Positions 36,656-48,500 of a DNA stretch of 64,000 nt are shown here, piece by piece. A program made the translations under genes and the position numbers. Source of the stretch: Apostichopus japonicus (Eukaryota; Echinodermata; Holothuroidea; Aspidochirotida; Stichopodidae). The notes under the pieces are model-generated. The model ran no database searches and was not told the origin of the DNA. It worked only from the letters and a program-made list of their open reading frames with translations. The stretch covers positions 13,729,764 through 13,793,763 of the forward strand of contig NC_092583.1 of NCBI RefSeq assembly GCF_037975245.1. The letters are read 5' to 3'. The first letter of the stretch is position 1; the number at the start of each line of letters is the position of its first letter.

Positions 36656-39070
36656 GTATGACTAACTGAAGCATGCATGTAATTGTAAGACAGGACATAG
36701 TTCCAACTTGGTTTTTAACAACTACACTGACTGAGTAGGGCCTAGCTAGCAAAGAAAATTTCGGTAGCCTATTAAAACATGAGAAGCCTAGTATTGGCAG
36801 TATTGCCAAAAATTTAAGACTCAATGCTCTAGAGTTATATGCTATATATCTGATAATTGATATAGTGATAGTTGATACCCTAGCCTAGTACTAGTAGTAG
36901 TGATACAAAATCAGGGGTTTGCTGGAAATTCAATTTAGGCCAGGCCTATAAGCCTGTTTTCTTGTTACTCACTTCTGCCACAGTTACTTTCCACCATATG
37001 AACCACCATTTTCACCATGGCAGAGAAGCACGGTTTTCATGGCGGAAAGTAACCCTCTTCAAATCAATTTAAAGGGTGTGAAAACTCGCGAACAAAGAAA
37101 CATCTCATGCCCGTAATCTGACCTAGTTTTGAAGGAGGTGTAACAGAAGTGTTAGACACCACCATCGATCCCAGAAAATACACACACAGCTTGCTACCGC
37201 CGGTAATTAGACACTAGTGTACAGTCAATACATACAGCTACGGTCAATACCCACAACACAGTGTACATAGCAGCGTGGACATCTCAGGTCTAGATAAAAG
37301 ATAACAAGGTATCACATTTCATTACTGTCTGCATTTTGTAGCGACAAGAAGAAAACGTCATTTGCAAGCAACGGAAAGTTAACTTTTCGGAGCACAGTTT
37401 GGGGCGAGTTTTCAATGCCTTTAACATTTTGCAAATTAGCCAACCTAAGTTTAAAAAATATATCAATGACCTTTCTGGATAATCCATTGTCAATCAACTA
37501 TCATTGTTGTCTAGTCTTGTGTCTGTCCATTCATCATTAAAGAGAACTTGTGATGTACTTTTTGGCAGTTGGCCAAACTTAGGCCTATATCATCTTTGTA
37601 TTAAAAAAAAAATTATCAAGTCAAAAGGGCAACCTGTGGTTGATTCATCATGTTGTTAACCACATTGCGTTAAAACTGAAAGGATCATTTGTTCTTTCCT
37701 TAAATGACATTAATTTCTGTGTTTTATGATGAAGAACTATACTTTTTTGGCAATTGGAGTTGTACAGTGTATAATTAGTGTGTAGTGCTGTTAGTGTTTA
37801 GTTGTTGTTTGTGAACTTTTGTATCTGTTTTGTGCTGAAGTTGGGAGGGTTTAAAAAGGACTTCCTTTCTTGGCCCCATTTGCCTGAAATATGTAAGAAC
37901 TATTTGCTTGCTTTTTGCAGGAAGAGCTGAAGAAACTCATTGAACAGCACAGAAAAGAGTTTGAAGCTGGCAGCCAGAATCCAAATGACTCATCTTACGA
38001 AAAGCAACTTAACGCCTTGTTAGGCAGAGATGGAATGTGTCCAAGGGGACAATATCACAGATCTATCGATGAAGAGAGAAGAAGACAAATACAAGAAGCT
38101 GCCATCAAGGACTTTAGTGCCAAAATGAGCAGGCGATATAATGTGAGTATAAAGCTGCATAGGCCCTCCCTGATTGTGAGCTGATATTAACCAGGGAATA
38201 CAGAATTATCTGGTTTGTCTTGACAAAATGAAAATGTGCAAGTAAGCTAGACAAACTGTGCAAAGATGCATAGCACTTTGTTTTACATAGAAACCATGAT
38301 ATTTCATTAGAAACAAAAGCTGTAGAAGTTGTCAAAAAGTGCCATGCGAAACTTTTCCATGTAAAAATGATCTTTCCTTGTTGAGACTCGTGGTCATTCA
38401 GGGTAGTCATCCATCAAAGCCTCATCGGAAGGGAAATTCATGACTAATTAATCAGGCCAGGTCTCTCGAATTAGAATGTTTTAAGTTTCTCTAAATGAAT
38501 TAGTCCCCTTCCAAACAGGAAATACTTAGAACACTTTGTATCAATGGAGAACGAACCAAGTGAAATCAAGGATACTTTTCTTGTTTTGACATGTTGAGCA
38601 TAATTCACAAATTGAAACCAAGATTAAAAAGTCATAATTTTTACCTCCAAATTGCTCCAATTTTAAGTAATAATTGCAAGCAGGTTTGAATAACTGTGCT
38701 TTAATGGATGCACATCAGACACCACCAAATTATTCAATGACCTGGCCAAGGGTTAAGTAAAATCATTTTCAGTGAGGAAAGGCAATATGAAATTTACTGT
38801 AGAATAGTTGTTCAAGTAGGAACACGAGTGACCAGTATTTGCCTTTCTAGCTTATTTTGAGGTATCTCTGACTTCATTTAAGACAAGTAGACAACCCTGT
38901 GACCATCATTTTATTAATCTTTCTTTTTTTTTTTAACATTTCTTAGGTCTTCTAAGTTTTACACTTAAATCCTATACATCCGAAATAGTATGGAAGTATT
39001 TATAATAAACATAACAATTCCATCTGTTATATTTCTTTCACAGGATACCGACTTTGCCCAACTTTGGTAG
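36578..39070 (+). CDS. small charged protein of 108 residues, three exons
   Basis: Exons 36578-36655, 37921-38142 and 39044-39070 join in phase 0 and give 108 residues. The product starts MSALHWEALRKQRVVDKK, is predicted mostly helical with charged stretches (EELKKLIEQHRKEFE; DEERRRQIQEAAIKDF) around a turn-rich centre (GRDGMCPRGQYHRS), and ends DFAQLW. No signal peptide, no membrane segment. I do not recognise the family. Its size and composition resemble small axonemal or centrosomal proteins, but that is only a guess. The sequence tttttacag just before the ATG may be an acceptor, so a noncoding first exon is possible. Confidence 0.8.
36983..37053. repeat. 71-bp fold-back sequence
   Basis: Arms gttactttccaccat (36983-36997) and atggcggaaagtaac (37039-37053) pair at 14 of 15 positions, and pairing continues inward imperfectly. 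It sits 15 bp from the TTAA MITE at 37069. No clear target duplication. Confidence 0.6.
37069..37424 (-). mobile_element. TTAA-flanked MITE, copy 4
   Basis: Starts TTAAAGGGTGTGAAAACTCG and ends ttcaatgcctTTAA; TTAA intact at both ends. Lies in intron 1 of the 108-residue gene. Confidence 0.87.
37921..38142 (+). CDS. 108-residue protein, exon 2
   Basis: 74 codons; acceptor CTTTTTGCAG, donor AAT|GTGAGT. Holds both helices and the central turn. Confidence 0.85.
39044..39070 (+). CDS. 108-residue protein, exon 3
   Basis: Acceptor TTTCTTTCACAG, then eight codons DTDFAQLW and TAG. Confidence 0.75.
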   Translation, partial: DTDFAQLW

Positions 39071-39294
39071 TTTCTATGGTTAGGCAGCATCACATGTTAC
39101 AGAGTAGATGTTGCGGACCAAATGCTGAAATAACAAACGGACGCTCTGCCTCCAATGATGGCACAAGCATTCACCTTGTCAGTAGTTAAATTACTTCCAT
39201 TTGTAATGGTCCATTGTTTTTACCATTTCAATTTTGTCTTTTAATTTCATTGCTTCTTCATTTCAACTTGATAAAATATTGTAAACTTGCTGTA

Positions 39295-39300
39295 AATAAA
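39295..39300 (+). terminator. poly(A) signal AATAAA of the 108-residue gene
   Basis: AATAAA 225 bases after the stop codon, on the same strand, within AT-rich sequence. Confidence 0.65.
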
Positions 39301-39964
39301 TCATGTGAAAAAAATTACCCTTGCATTGCTTGTATCTTTTTCTTGTATCTTTAAGTTTAGTAAGTACTAACTTTTAGGTGACATAAAGGTATTTTTATAT
39401 ACTTTACATGTTGTACTGTGTTACACATCGATAGATAATGTGTTTGAAAGTCAAACAGTAACCTTGTTTATCACTGAATATTAGTTTACACAGCCTGAAC
39501 AAAAATTGTTAAAATTTATTCAGCGGAAAAATTATTTGACATTATTTTTCAGCCATTTCCATGAATTATACAGTAGCTTTGGCACATGCATCATGTTGCA
39601 GAAATGTTTCCTTACCTCAAGACGTTTTACCATTCTGGTGGAATCTGATCATATAGTTGAAGGACAAAGCTGAATCACAGAGCAAAGTCAGAGAAGTTTT
39701 CATTATTGCAAACTTACCCTAGACTGCCCTATAATTTAAGAAATAGCAATTCAAAAACACTGAAGGTAACAAAGCAATACAATATGAGAGAGGTTGAAGC
39801 AATATTGTTTTACAATTTATTGCTCACTGATATAAAGCAGTTAACATCCTACAGTAGTAAGCTAGTTTGACTTCACTGATAAAGCACATACAGCATAATA
39901 TATGATCAAAACCATAGGAGCAGCCCCAAAAGCCATAATCTGCCAACAATTACAACTGGTTTAC

Positions 39965-40352
39965 TTAAAGGCATTGAAGACTAGCCCCAAACCGCGTGCC
40001 GCCCTCTGAATAAAGTTAACTTTCCGTTGCTTGCAAGTGAAGTTTACTTCTTGTCGCTACAAAATGCAGACAGAAATGAAACTTGTTATCTTTTATCTGG
40101 ACCTGAGATCAGGGAGTTCCATAACTCCCTGCTGAGATGTCCATCGCTGTTATGTACAGCGTGTTGTGGGTATTGACCATAGCTGCATGTATTGACTGTA
40201 CACTAGTGTCTAATTACCGAAGCTAGCAAGCTGTGTGTGTATTTTCTGGGATCGATGGTGGTGTCTAACACTTCTGTTACACCTCCTTCGAAAATAGGTC
40301 AGATTACCGGCATTAGACATTTCTTTGTGCACAAGTCTTCACTCCCTTTTAT
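39965..40352 (+). mobile_element. TTAA-flanked MITE, copy 5, with a 29-bp insertion
   Basis: Same orientation as the copy at 3996. Left TTAA at 39965-39968; right TTAA mutated. At about 40103-40138 it carries a 22-bp perfect hairpin flanked by CTGAGAT on both sides, absent from the other copies. Confidence 0.85.
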
Positions 40353-41100
40353 GCCAGGAGAGATAACCCTGATATAATTCCACAGGGATTTAAACTTACA
40401 CAATGGTTCCACACAGAACTCGCATTGCTCCACAACTTTATAGTAACAGCATTACACTATTAACTAAATTTTGTGCATATATGCAATTTCAGAAAACTTC
40501 CAACTTGAAGTTTTTTGTTATAATCATAAAGATCATGTAATCCCTCCCTAACATTCCCCCAAAAAGTATATTCTATAAATGGATACTTGAAATAAATGAG
40601 TTAAACCACCACCTGGTATAAAAAGTACAAAATAAAGAGCTTACACCATATTAAGATTAACCAAAGTTTCCCGAAAGTGCAGCACAATGGAGCAAGCTAA
40701 AATAGGCTTCTATAAATAAAAATAAGATTTTCCACAGTTCTTCATACTTTTGATTTTCTCTGTCAAGTTGGGCAAACAGTCTGTTAGCCACGGAATTTTA
40801 AGTATAGCCCAATGGAGAGTGAATTTTACCACTTTTATTTAAATATTCATTTACTTGCAGATACCATTTCACTTTACATCATTGAAAAATGTCTCTTAAC
40901 ATCTACATAGCCAAAATTGAGGTATTCAAAATAGCCTCATGGAACAGTTTAATAGCACTAAAAAGACAAAAGCAATAGTAATAAACATGAATAAATAGAT
41001 AAATCTATGATGATTAATAAGCACAGCTATGGTATCTCTGGCTTTTAACTCGCTTAATGTTTTTGATCATAATCGTAACCTATGCAGAGTGTTGGTGGAG

Positions 41101-41127
41101 TGTGTGTGTGTGTGTGTGTGTGTGTGA
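41101..41127. repeat. (GT)n microsatellite
   Basis: Pure GT dinucleotide run beside a diverged interspersed repeat. Confidence 0.9.
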
Positions 41128-41129
41128 TG

Positions 41130-41370
41130 CCTTGCTTCTAAACACAATATCTCAAGAAGGAAAGCTTGGACCAATGTCATATTTGGTGTACATGAGTACC
41201 ATATTGAGTAGAACCCTATTGGTTTGTGGGGGAGGTCAAAAGTCATTTGGCGTCACCAGGGGCCAACTAGTGACAACCTTGTAAACACGATATCTCACAA
41301 AGGGAAGCTAATACCAATCATATTTCGTGAGTAGGAGAACCACAATGAGTATCTCTGGCTTTGACTAGCT
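41130..41370. repeat. interspersed repeat with two diverged subunits
   Basis: The phrases ctcaagaaggaaagcttgga and ctcacaaagggaagctaata recur about 130 bp apart, with ggaggtcaaaagtcatttgg between. It looks like a fragment of an interspersed or tandem family. Confidence 0.45.
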
Positions 41371-41654
41371 TTTGTATACTTGTAAAGGTGTAACAGTTTA
41401 TGATACTCTAGATTGGCTAGGTTCTCTGTATTGCACGTCATATGATGCTTTCTGTGACTGTATAAAAATAAAAAACCCTCATTCTTATTCTACTGTGACA
41501 TCAATGGCATATCAAATTACATCTGTGTCTCATGAATACTGAAGAATACTGAAATTGTCTAGCTTCTTGTGTGACTTATAAAATCCATTTGTTGAGACAT
41601 TATTCCTGACCAAACCATTTTTGTTGCACCATGTTGTTTACAAGTGTTAATATA

Positions 41655-41777
41655 TATGTATGTATTTTAGATCCTCCTGCAAGCAGCCATCATTAACGTC
41701 CATGATTATGAATTGTCAATTGTCAACAACTCTGTAACTGGACGAAATACATGAATCTTGGAGTGGCTCGAACTCGA
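41655..41777 (-). repeat. tRNA-derived SINE, copy 2 (truncated)
   Basis: Shares the tail (tgtattttagatcctcctgc) and the central part (cgtccatgattatgaattgt) with the copy at 14467 but has an internal deletion and has lost most of the tRNA-like head. Confidence 0.75.
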
Positions 41778-42428
41778 ATATATAGCATATGTAACTGTCC
41801 AAAGGAGACAAATCTGAACAAATTCCAAACAGCTCACTCAATGAATGTTTACTTTGCAAATATAAAATATATAGTTTTGACATTACTTTCTTAAGTTCCA
41901 CAAACCTTTCCTCGTGAGAAACTAAGACACAATGTAACGAGCAAGATACCATGGTAAAAAAAAATTGTAACAAATATAAAACATCAGTATTTTCTTCCTT
42001 TCAAATAAGTGCACATAAGAGCACATTGCAGCCAAAATGTTAACATGAATAATTACACCGCACAGAACCTATAATGATTCTCTCAAAAACATCAACATTT
42101 GATATCAGAAATGACATTCAGGTAACCAAAATCACTTGCAACTTCCTGCCAAATTTCGTCTGGGCCTAATGACAGGTATCGTTTATCCCCACGGAAAGCA
42201 AGCCAGGGCTAGCTGGTACAGTTGTTCAAGGTGGCTCACAACTTTTATATTGCTATAAATACAGAATACAACATTCACGGTGGTTCCGATTTCTTTATAA
42301 TACCACAAGACATAATTGAATACAACAAACTCATTGCACAAAAGCATGGAGAAAGATTACAGATTAGGTTGTAGGAGTAAACAGCTAATTATTGCCAGCC
42401 AGGGTTCCTCCTTCTAGATAAGCCAATG

Positions 42429-42438
42429 TTTATTTATT
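42429..42438 (-). terminator. overlapping poly(A) signals at the INVS stop codon
   Basis: The minus strand reads AATAAATAAA; the first AATAAA overlaps the TAA stop. If used, the 3' UTR would be only some 20-30 bases. Confidence 0.5.
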
Positions 42439-42507
42439 TCAGTCTGGTTTCCTTTACATGTAAGTTGCCTCTCTCCTCACTAGCTGAGCTCGGTAATTTT
42501 GAAAGAC
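42434..42507 (-). CDS. INVS: INVS last exon
   Basis: GLSKLPSSASEERGNLHVKE then TRLK and TAA; acceptor TTCTCTTACAG. A GTGAGG inside it could serve as a donor to a further exon, so the terminus is less certain than the rest. Confidence 0.68.
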
Positions 42508-45500
42508 CTGTAAGAGAAATGTAAGAGAGGAGTTTGTATCCCTTATTCAACCCCCAAACCTGCCCCCTTCCCCTATTAACACCCTGGTCCCACACCTTGT
42601 GTACAATACAGCCAAAGCAAGGTTTTCCTTTAGATATTTGAGGAGGTGGGGAGGTGATTGTTCATCATAAATTAAAGATGAAGGGTTACTTCTCCTCTAA
42701 AAAGAAAACTTCAGAAAGAGGTATCAAAATACAACCCTGCATAGATGGTAGTTTTGTCATGGTATGTGTGACACATCAAAAATCATTTCTTGCCCAAAGT
42801 CATTATTTCAGGTAGATTCAGCACTCACCTTTGGTTGATAAACTGTTCTCTTTTAGCAGTTCATTACTTGCTGACCTTATTCGACTTGGATGAAGCTTCT
42901 GCCTTCTGGACGGTTTATTTGGAGCCAGGTTGAAAGATTTACTCTCTATTACCGAATGACAAACAAAATGACACACATTCATCAGTTACCAGTTCAATTG
43001 TTTTAACCATTAAAATACATTAAAAATACTTAGTAATATTTAAACATTGACTATGATTTAATTTTTTTTACTATTAACATACTTCTGAAATTGTTTTGGA
43101 CTATATGCGTTTTGGTTTTTAGTATCGTTTAGTACGGGTGTGTTTATTATATTGTTGCTTTTGGCCTTTACATCTTTTGCCTTATTGGTTCTATATATTT
43201 AATATTTTGGTGTTTGTTACTATTTGTTTTTAGGTTTTACATTTGTAAAGCGCTTTGAGCAGCTTTGCTGATTATGCGCTATATGAATATTACTTATTAT
43301 TATTAAATGTCTGAAATGCACTGTAAAAAGCTAACACAATAAATAGAAAACATAAATGCATCAGATGTTTGAAGATAAAAGTACTTCTCTTCTAACCTGT
43401 GCCATTATGTAAATTTTTGCAGCAAAGTTAACAACTCCAGGGAAATGAAGTATTTCACACAGTCAGAGATCTCACATTCTTCAGTATAACATTCAATCAT
43501 TGCCATTTATTTTTCACTACCCATTCACACACATTAAATATGGTATTAACTATTAAGATAGGCATACCTTGTACATGACCCGTTGGCATGGTAACTGCTG
43601 ATGATGACCTCTGCCTTCTAACTTGGCCACTAGTTGTAAGTTTCACTTGTTGTTTTTCATCTGAAAAAAAGTACAAAATATTGAAAAGATAAATAGAGTT
43701 AAAAAATTATTTCACATACACTATCTTGCACCTTTTTGCACATGACTGCAATTGACTAGTGCTCTGCATACTCTATTAAACTTTACTCTACTTTATTCTA
43801 TAAAATTAGGTTCTGGGTATAATCAACCCTGCAGTGTTTTTTTTCTCTGTATAAAAAAGCAAAAAAAAGGATTTAATTTTCTCAGTTACCAGTTTCAATA
43901 TGACAGTGTGTTCAGAATATTGGTGCCAAAAAACTTGCTCAAGAAGGAAGGAATTATAAAATGATTCAATGAAATTTGCTTTACTTGAAAACAAATTAGT
44001 TGTAAAATCTTGCAGTGGTGACAAAGATGATAAAGTTGACTCACTTTTTGAAGTTGGCCCGTTACCGAGACCAGTATTATTCTCTACGATACGTCCTCGC
44101 CAGTCAAACTCGGACTTCGGAGACGGTGATGGCCAGCTACTGAGACGATCTCTGGATGGCGATTTGACCGTCACCTTGCCTCTCGGTGGTCTCTGCTGGG
44201 CGCTCTTGACCCGCCCCTTTGAAGCGCCTTTGTTCTGGATACTTGGTAATGTCCTCTCTGTGCTGATTTCCTTCCTTTCTAACTCAAACTGAATTTTTGT
44301 CACCGATTTGAAGGAGTCGTGCTTATCAGCGGAAGGACCGGCTGGGTCCTTTTCAGTTCTCTTCGTGCTAGATGGTAGATGGTTAGTTTCCAAACTTGTT
44401 CTTCTGCTTCTTCTTGGCCTCCTCATGATTCCTTCGCCATCTATCAGAGGATTTTTCTGTTCCCTGTCGTTCACCGCTTTCTCGTTCTGCTTCACACTTC
44501 TCGAGAGAGTCTTACGTTTTTCTAAAGGCGCGAAGAGTACCCGTTCCCCCCTTACCCCAAACTTGGATGGATCTGATTTTGATGATGATGGTGCATTTTC
44601 CAACTTGGCCTCTGTTTTTGGTTTTCTTTTCTTCAATTCCTCCTTTTTGGTGTATTGTAAATTTTCTTTCGAGGTTAGAGAGTTAACATTGATACTATCA
44701 GATTTTTGTCGAGACCTCCGTCTAGTCTTACTGTTCTCTTTGCCAGCTATCTCTCTGTCATCACTTCCACTCTTTTTCCGAGCATTCTCATTAATTTTCA
44801 TAGCCGCTTCAAGAGATTCTTCTCGGTCAGTCTGTGATTTTCCTTTGTGATCATCTGCTGTCCCTTCCCCACCAACCTCATCTATACTCTCATGGATTTG
44901 GCCTGTTTTTCTAACAGTCTTAAAAGTTTCAAGAACCTCTGAGTTATAAGAATTGACATCTTGACTTTGACTCAATTCTTCTGTGAAGAAAACCCTTTTC
45001 CTTACATCAGTCTCAGATTCACTCCTCTCCCTCCTCTTAAAATCCTCATCCTCTTCTCGCTCTCTACTCTCCACAAATTCTTGATATTCTTTCTGTCCTT
45101 TTAATTTTGCCTCAGTATCATTTTTAAACGTATTTCCATCCACCTCGTATTCTGCTTTCGTTTCCACCTTCTCAAAAAGACTCTCACTTTCCGGAAGTTT
45201 CTGCTTTGGATCTTTCCCCAAATCTAAACTAATTCTGCTACCATTCCCTGCCTCCTCCTCATCATCTACCCTATACTCTTCGCCGTCGGTCTGCACAGTA
45301 ATTTCGCTCGCCATATCTGTTGTTTCCTCGGTGAGATGGAATTTCCCCGAATGACTCTTTACATCGCAAACTTCTCCAATCTCACTGTCTATTTCAAGTG
45401 TTTTTTTCTCTCCTACTCTATTGGCACTGTGTACTATTGCTGTATCAGGTTCATTCATATTGCTCTGTGGTTGTGTTTCACTGCCCTTTGCTCCATCTAT

Positions 45501-48500
45501 CAGCAATTGCTGCTGCAATTCATTTTCTTCTCCATCTCTGTCATCTCCAGCAGTTTCACATCTTCCAGTATCAGCCTCCTCACCTTCTTTCTCTGCTGGT
45601 GTGCCTCCATCAGCCTCAGATGGTCTCATCTTACTGCCCTTGGACTTATCCTTGGAAGATTCTTTATCCTTGGAAGATTCTTCTAAGCTACTCTGTCCAC
45701 ACTCTTTCTTCCTACGAGGATTAAGAAGATTAAGGTAGTATACAAATAATTTCATTTTTTTCGAAGTGTATTTCCTTCTTTCAAACGGCAGGCTAAAATC
45801 TGACATCACAACCCCTAGCCGTACAGGCAAGTGTGAATTATTGAAAATTGTGACTTCAGTGAGTCCCACTATAGTCCCACTATGCTACCCATATCTTACT
45901 CCTCCAAGTGTGCTCATTACACCCCACTATGCAACTCTTACCGTCACCACCATCATTCTACCCTCACCCACATTACACCTTATAATGTACCCTGTACCTG
46001 GCTCACACAAGTGTGCCCTATACACCCCACTTTGAACCATTAAAGCCCTTACAATCCCATTATTCTACCCTTACCCACATTACACCTCACAATAGCTTGC
46101 ACCAAGTGCTCTCATTGCACCCCATCATGCACCCTTATTGACTAGAACAACCCATCATTCTATCCTTACCATCATTTCACCTCACACTGTCACCGTTAAC
46201 TTGCTCAACAAAAGTGCAACGATTACATCCTATCATTGGAACCTTACTGCCATTATAACCCATTCTGATATCTGCACCCCCACCAACACCCCACCTTGCC
46301 TCTAATAACACCATTACGCAACCCCATACCACCGTTACCTTTCCTCTAATAACACCATTACGCACCCCCATACCACCATTACCTTGCCTCTTATAACACC
46401 ATTACGCACCCCCATACCATCGCTACCTTACCTCTAACAACACCATTACGCACCCCCATACCACCGTTACCTTGTCTCTTATAACACCATTACGCACCCC
46501 CATACCACCGTTACCTTGTCTCTTATAACACCATTACGCACCCCCATACCACCGTTACCTTGTCTCTTATAACACCATTACGCACCCCCATACCACCGTT
46601 ACCTTGTCTCTTATAACACCATTACGCACCCCCATACCACCGTTACCTTGTCTCTTATAACACCATTACCCACCCCCATACCATCGCTACCTTACCTCTA
46701 ACAACACCATTACGCACCCCCATACCACCGTAACCTTGTCTCTTATAACACCATTACGCACCCCCATACCACCATTACCTTGCCTCTTATAACACCATTA
46801 CGCACCCCCATACCATCGCTACCTTACCTCTAACAACACCATTACGCACCCCCATACCACCGTTACCTTGTCTCTTATAACACCATTACGCACCCCCATA
46901 CCACCGTTACCTTGTCTCTTATAACACCATTACGCACCCCCATACCACCGTTACCTTGTCTCTTATAACACCATTACGCACCCCCATACCACCGTTACCT
47001 TGTCTCTTATAACACCATTACCCACCCCCATACCATCGCTACCTTACCTCTAACAACACCATTACGCACCCCCATACCACCGTTACCTTGTCTCTTATAA
47101 CACCATTACGCACCCCCATACCACCGTTACCTTGTCTCTTATAACACCATTACGCACCCCCATACCACCGTTACCTTGTCTCTTATAACACCATTACGCA
47201 CCCCCATACCACCGTTACCTTGTCTCTTATAACACCATTACGCACCCCATACCACCGTTACCTTGTCTCTTATAACACCATTACGCACCCCCATACCACC
47301 GTTACCTTGTCTCTTATAACACCATTACGCACCCCATACCATCGCTACCTTACCTCTAACAACACCATTACGCACCCCCATACCACCGTTACCTTGTCTC
47401 TTATAACACCATTACGCACCCCCATACCACCGTTACCTTGTCTCTTATAACACCATTACGCACCCCCATACCACCGTTACCTTGTCTCTTATAACACCAT
47501 TACGCACCCCCATACCACCGTTACCTTGTCTCTTATAACACCATTACGCACCCCCATACCACCGTTACCTTGCCTTTAATAACACCATTACGCACCCCCA
47601 TACCACTGTTACCTTGCTGCTGCGTGCTTCCGTAGCTCTTCGTGCTTGACGAGTAATAATTTTCTCTCCAGGAAGGTTTTACGAACACAGTATCCGCGAA
47701 ATATGGCCTGAAGGAATGCAAAAGCACATTGCAATGAAAACAGCAATAAAATAAGTTTACAAAAAATAGGAACAAATGGAACGAAATTTGAGCCATATTA
47801 GGAAAAGTCCTAACAGAACAGAAGAAATAAAAACATGAAAATGAGCGGACAATCGTATCATGTTTGTTCAAACACATTATGTCTGCAATTTTATCGAACT
47901 TAATGATCATGGCTGAGCCAATTTTGCTGAGCCAGTATTAAGATGGAATTAATACACAAGAATTTTCAGTTTGACAGTTTTGCAGAAAATACTAAAAGGC
48001 TATTCTACTACTTTTAAAGTCCAAATGAGCCAAATGATTTACTTCTTTAAATTGAACAAAAAATATTTGCATTTGCATTTTTTATTACTTTGTTTTTATT
48101 TTGACCAATAATTAAGGGCTCAATATGTCTGCAATGTCTTATCATCACAAGGACTCTCTGAACAGTGACAGGCTAAGAGTATTCCAGATTGAGAGTTGGT
48201 TCATATTATTGGCCAATTATCTTGTAGGAAATTATCATTAAATTTTCTTTACATGGAAACAAAATACACATATAACTTTTGTTTAAGTTTTAATTATATA
48301 GTTTTTGTTTCATAAAATGAGAAATGACTTCATGAGAAAACTGCAGTATTAAAGTGATAAGCATTTTGTCCATCCTCCCTCATTGCACTCCCCTCCACCT
48401 CCTCCCCCACCCTCACACCATTTACAAGAAGTTATATTTGTTCTTCAACAATGTTAATGAACGGAACAAACCTGGATTCTGCTGGCTGCTAGGTCCCTGA

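Larger units (their letters stand above)
39301..42433. other. repeat-rich intergenic region between two convergent genes
   Basis: Between the end of the 108-residue gene and the inversin stop. Holds a MITE copy, a (GT)n tract (41101-41127), a diverged repeat at about 41130-41370 with ggtcaaaagtcatttggcgt, and a truncated SINE. I looked here for an exon with a second IQ motif of inversin and found none. Confidence 0.55.

Noticed and set aside
43969..45738. Plus-strand open frames of 105-180 codons
   Set aside because: They are antisense to the large coding exon of inversin; hydrophobic Ser/Leu-rich products are the usual shadow of Lys/Glu/Ser-rich exons.
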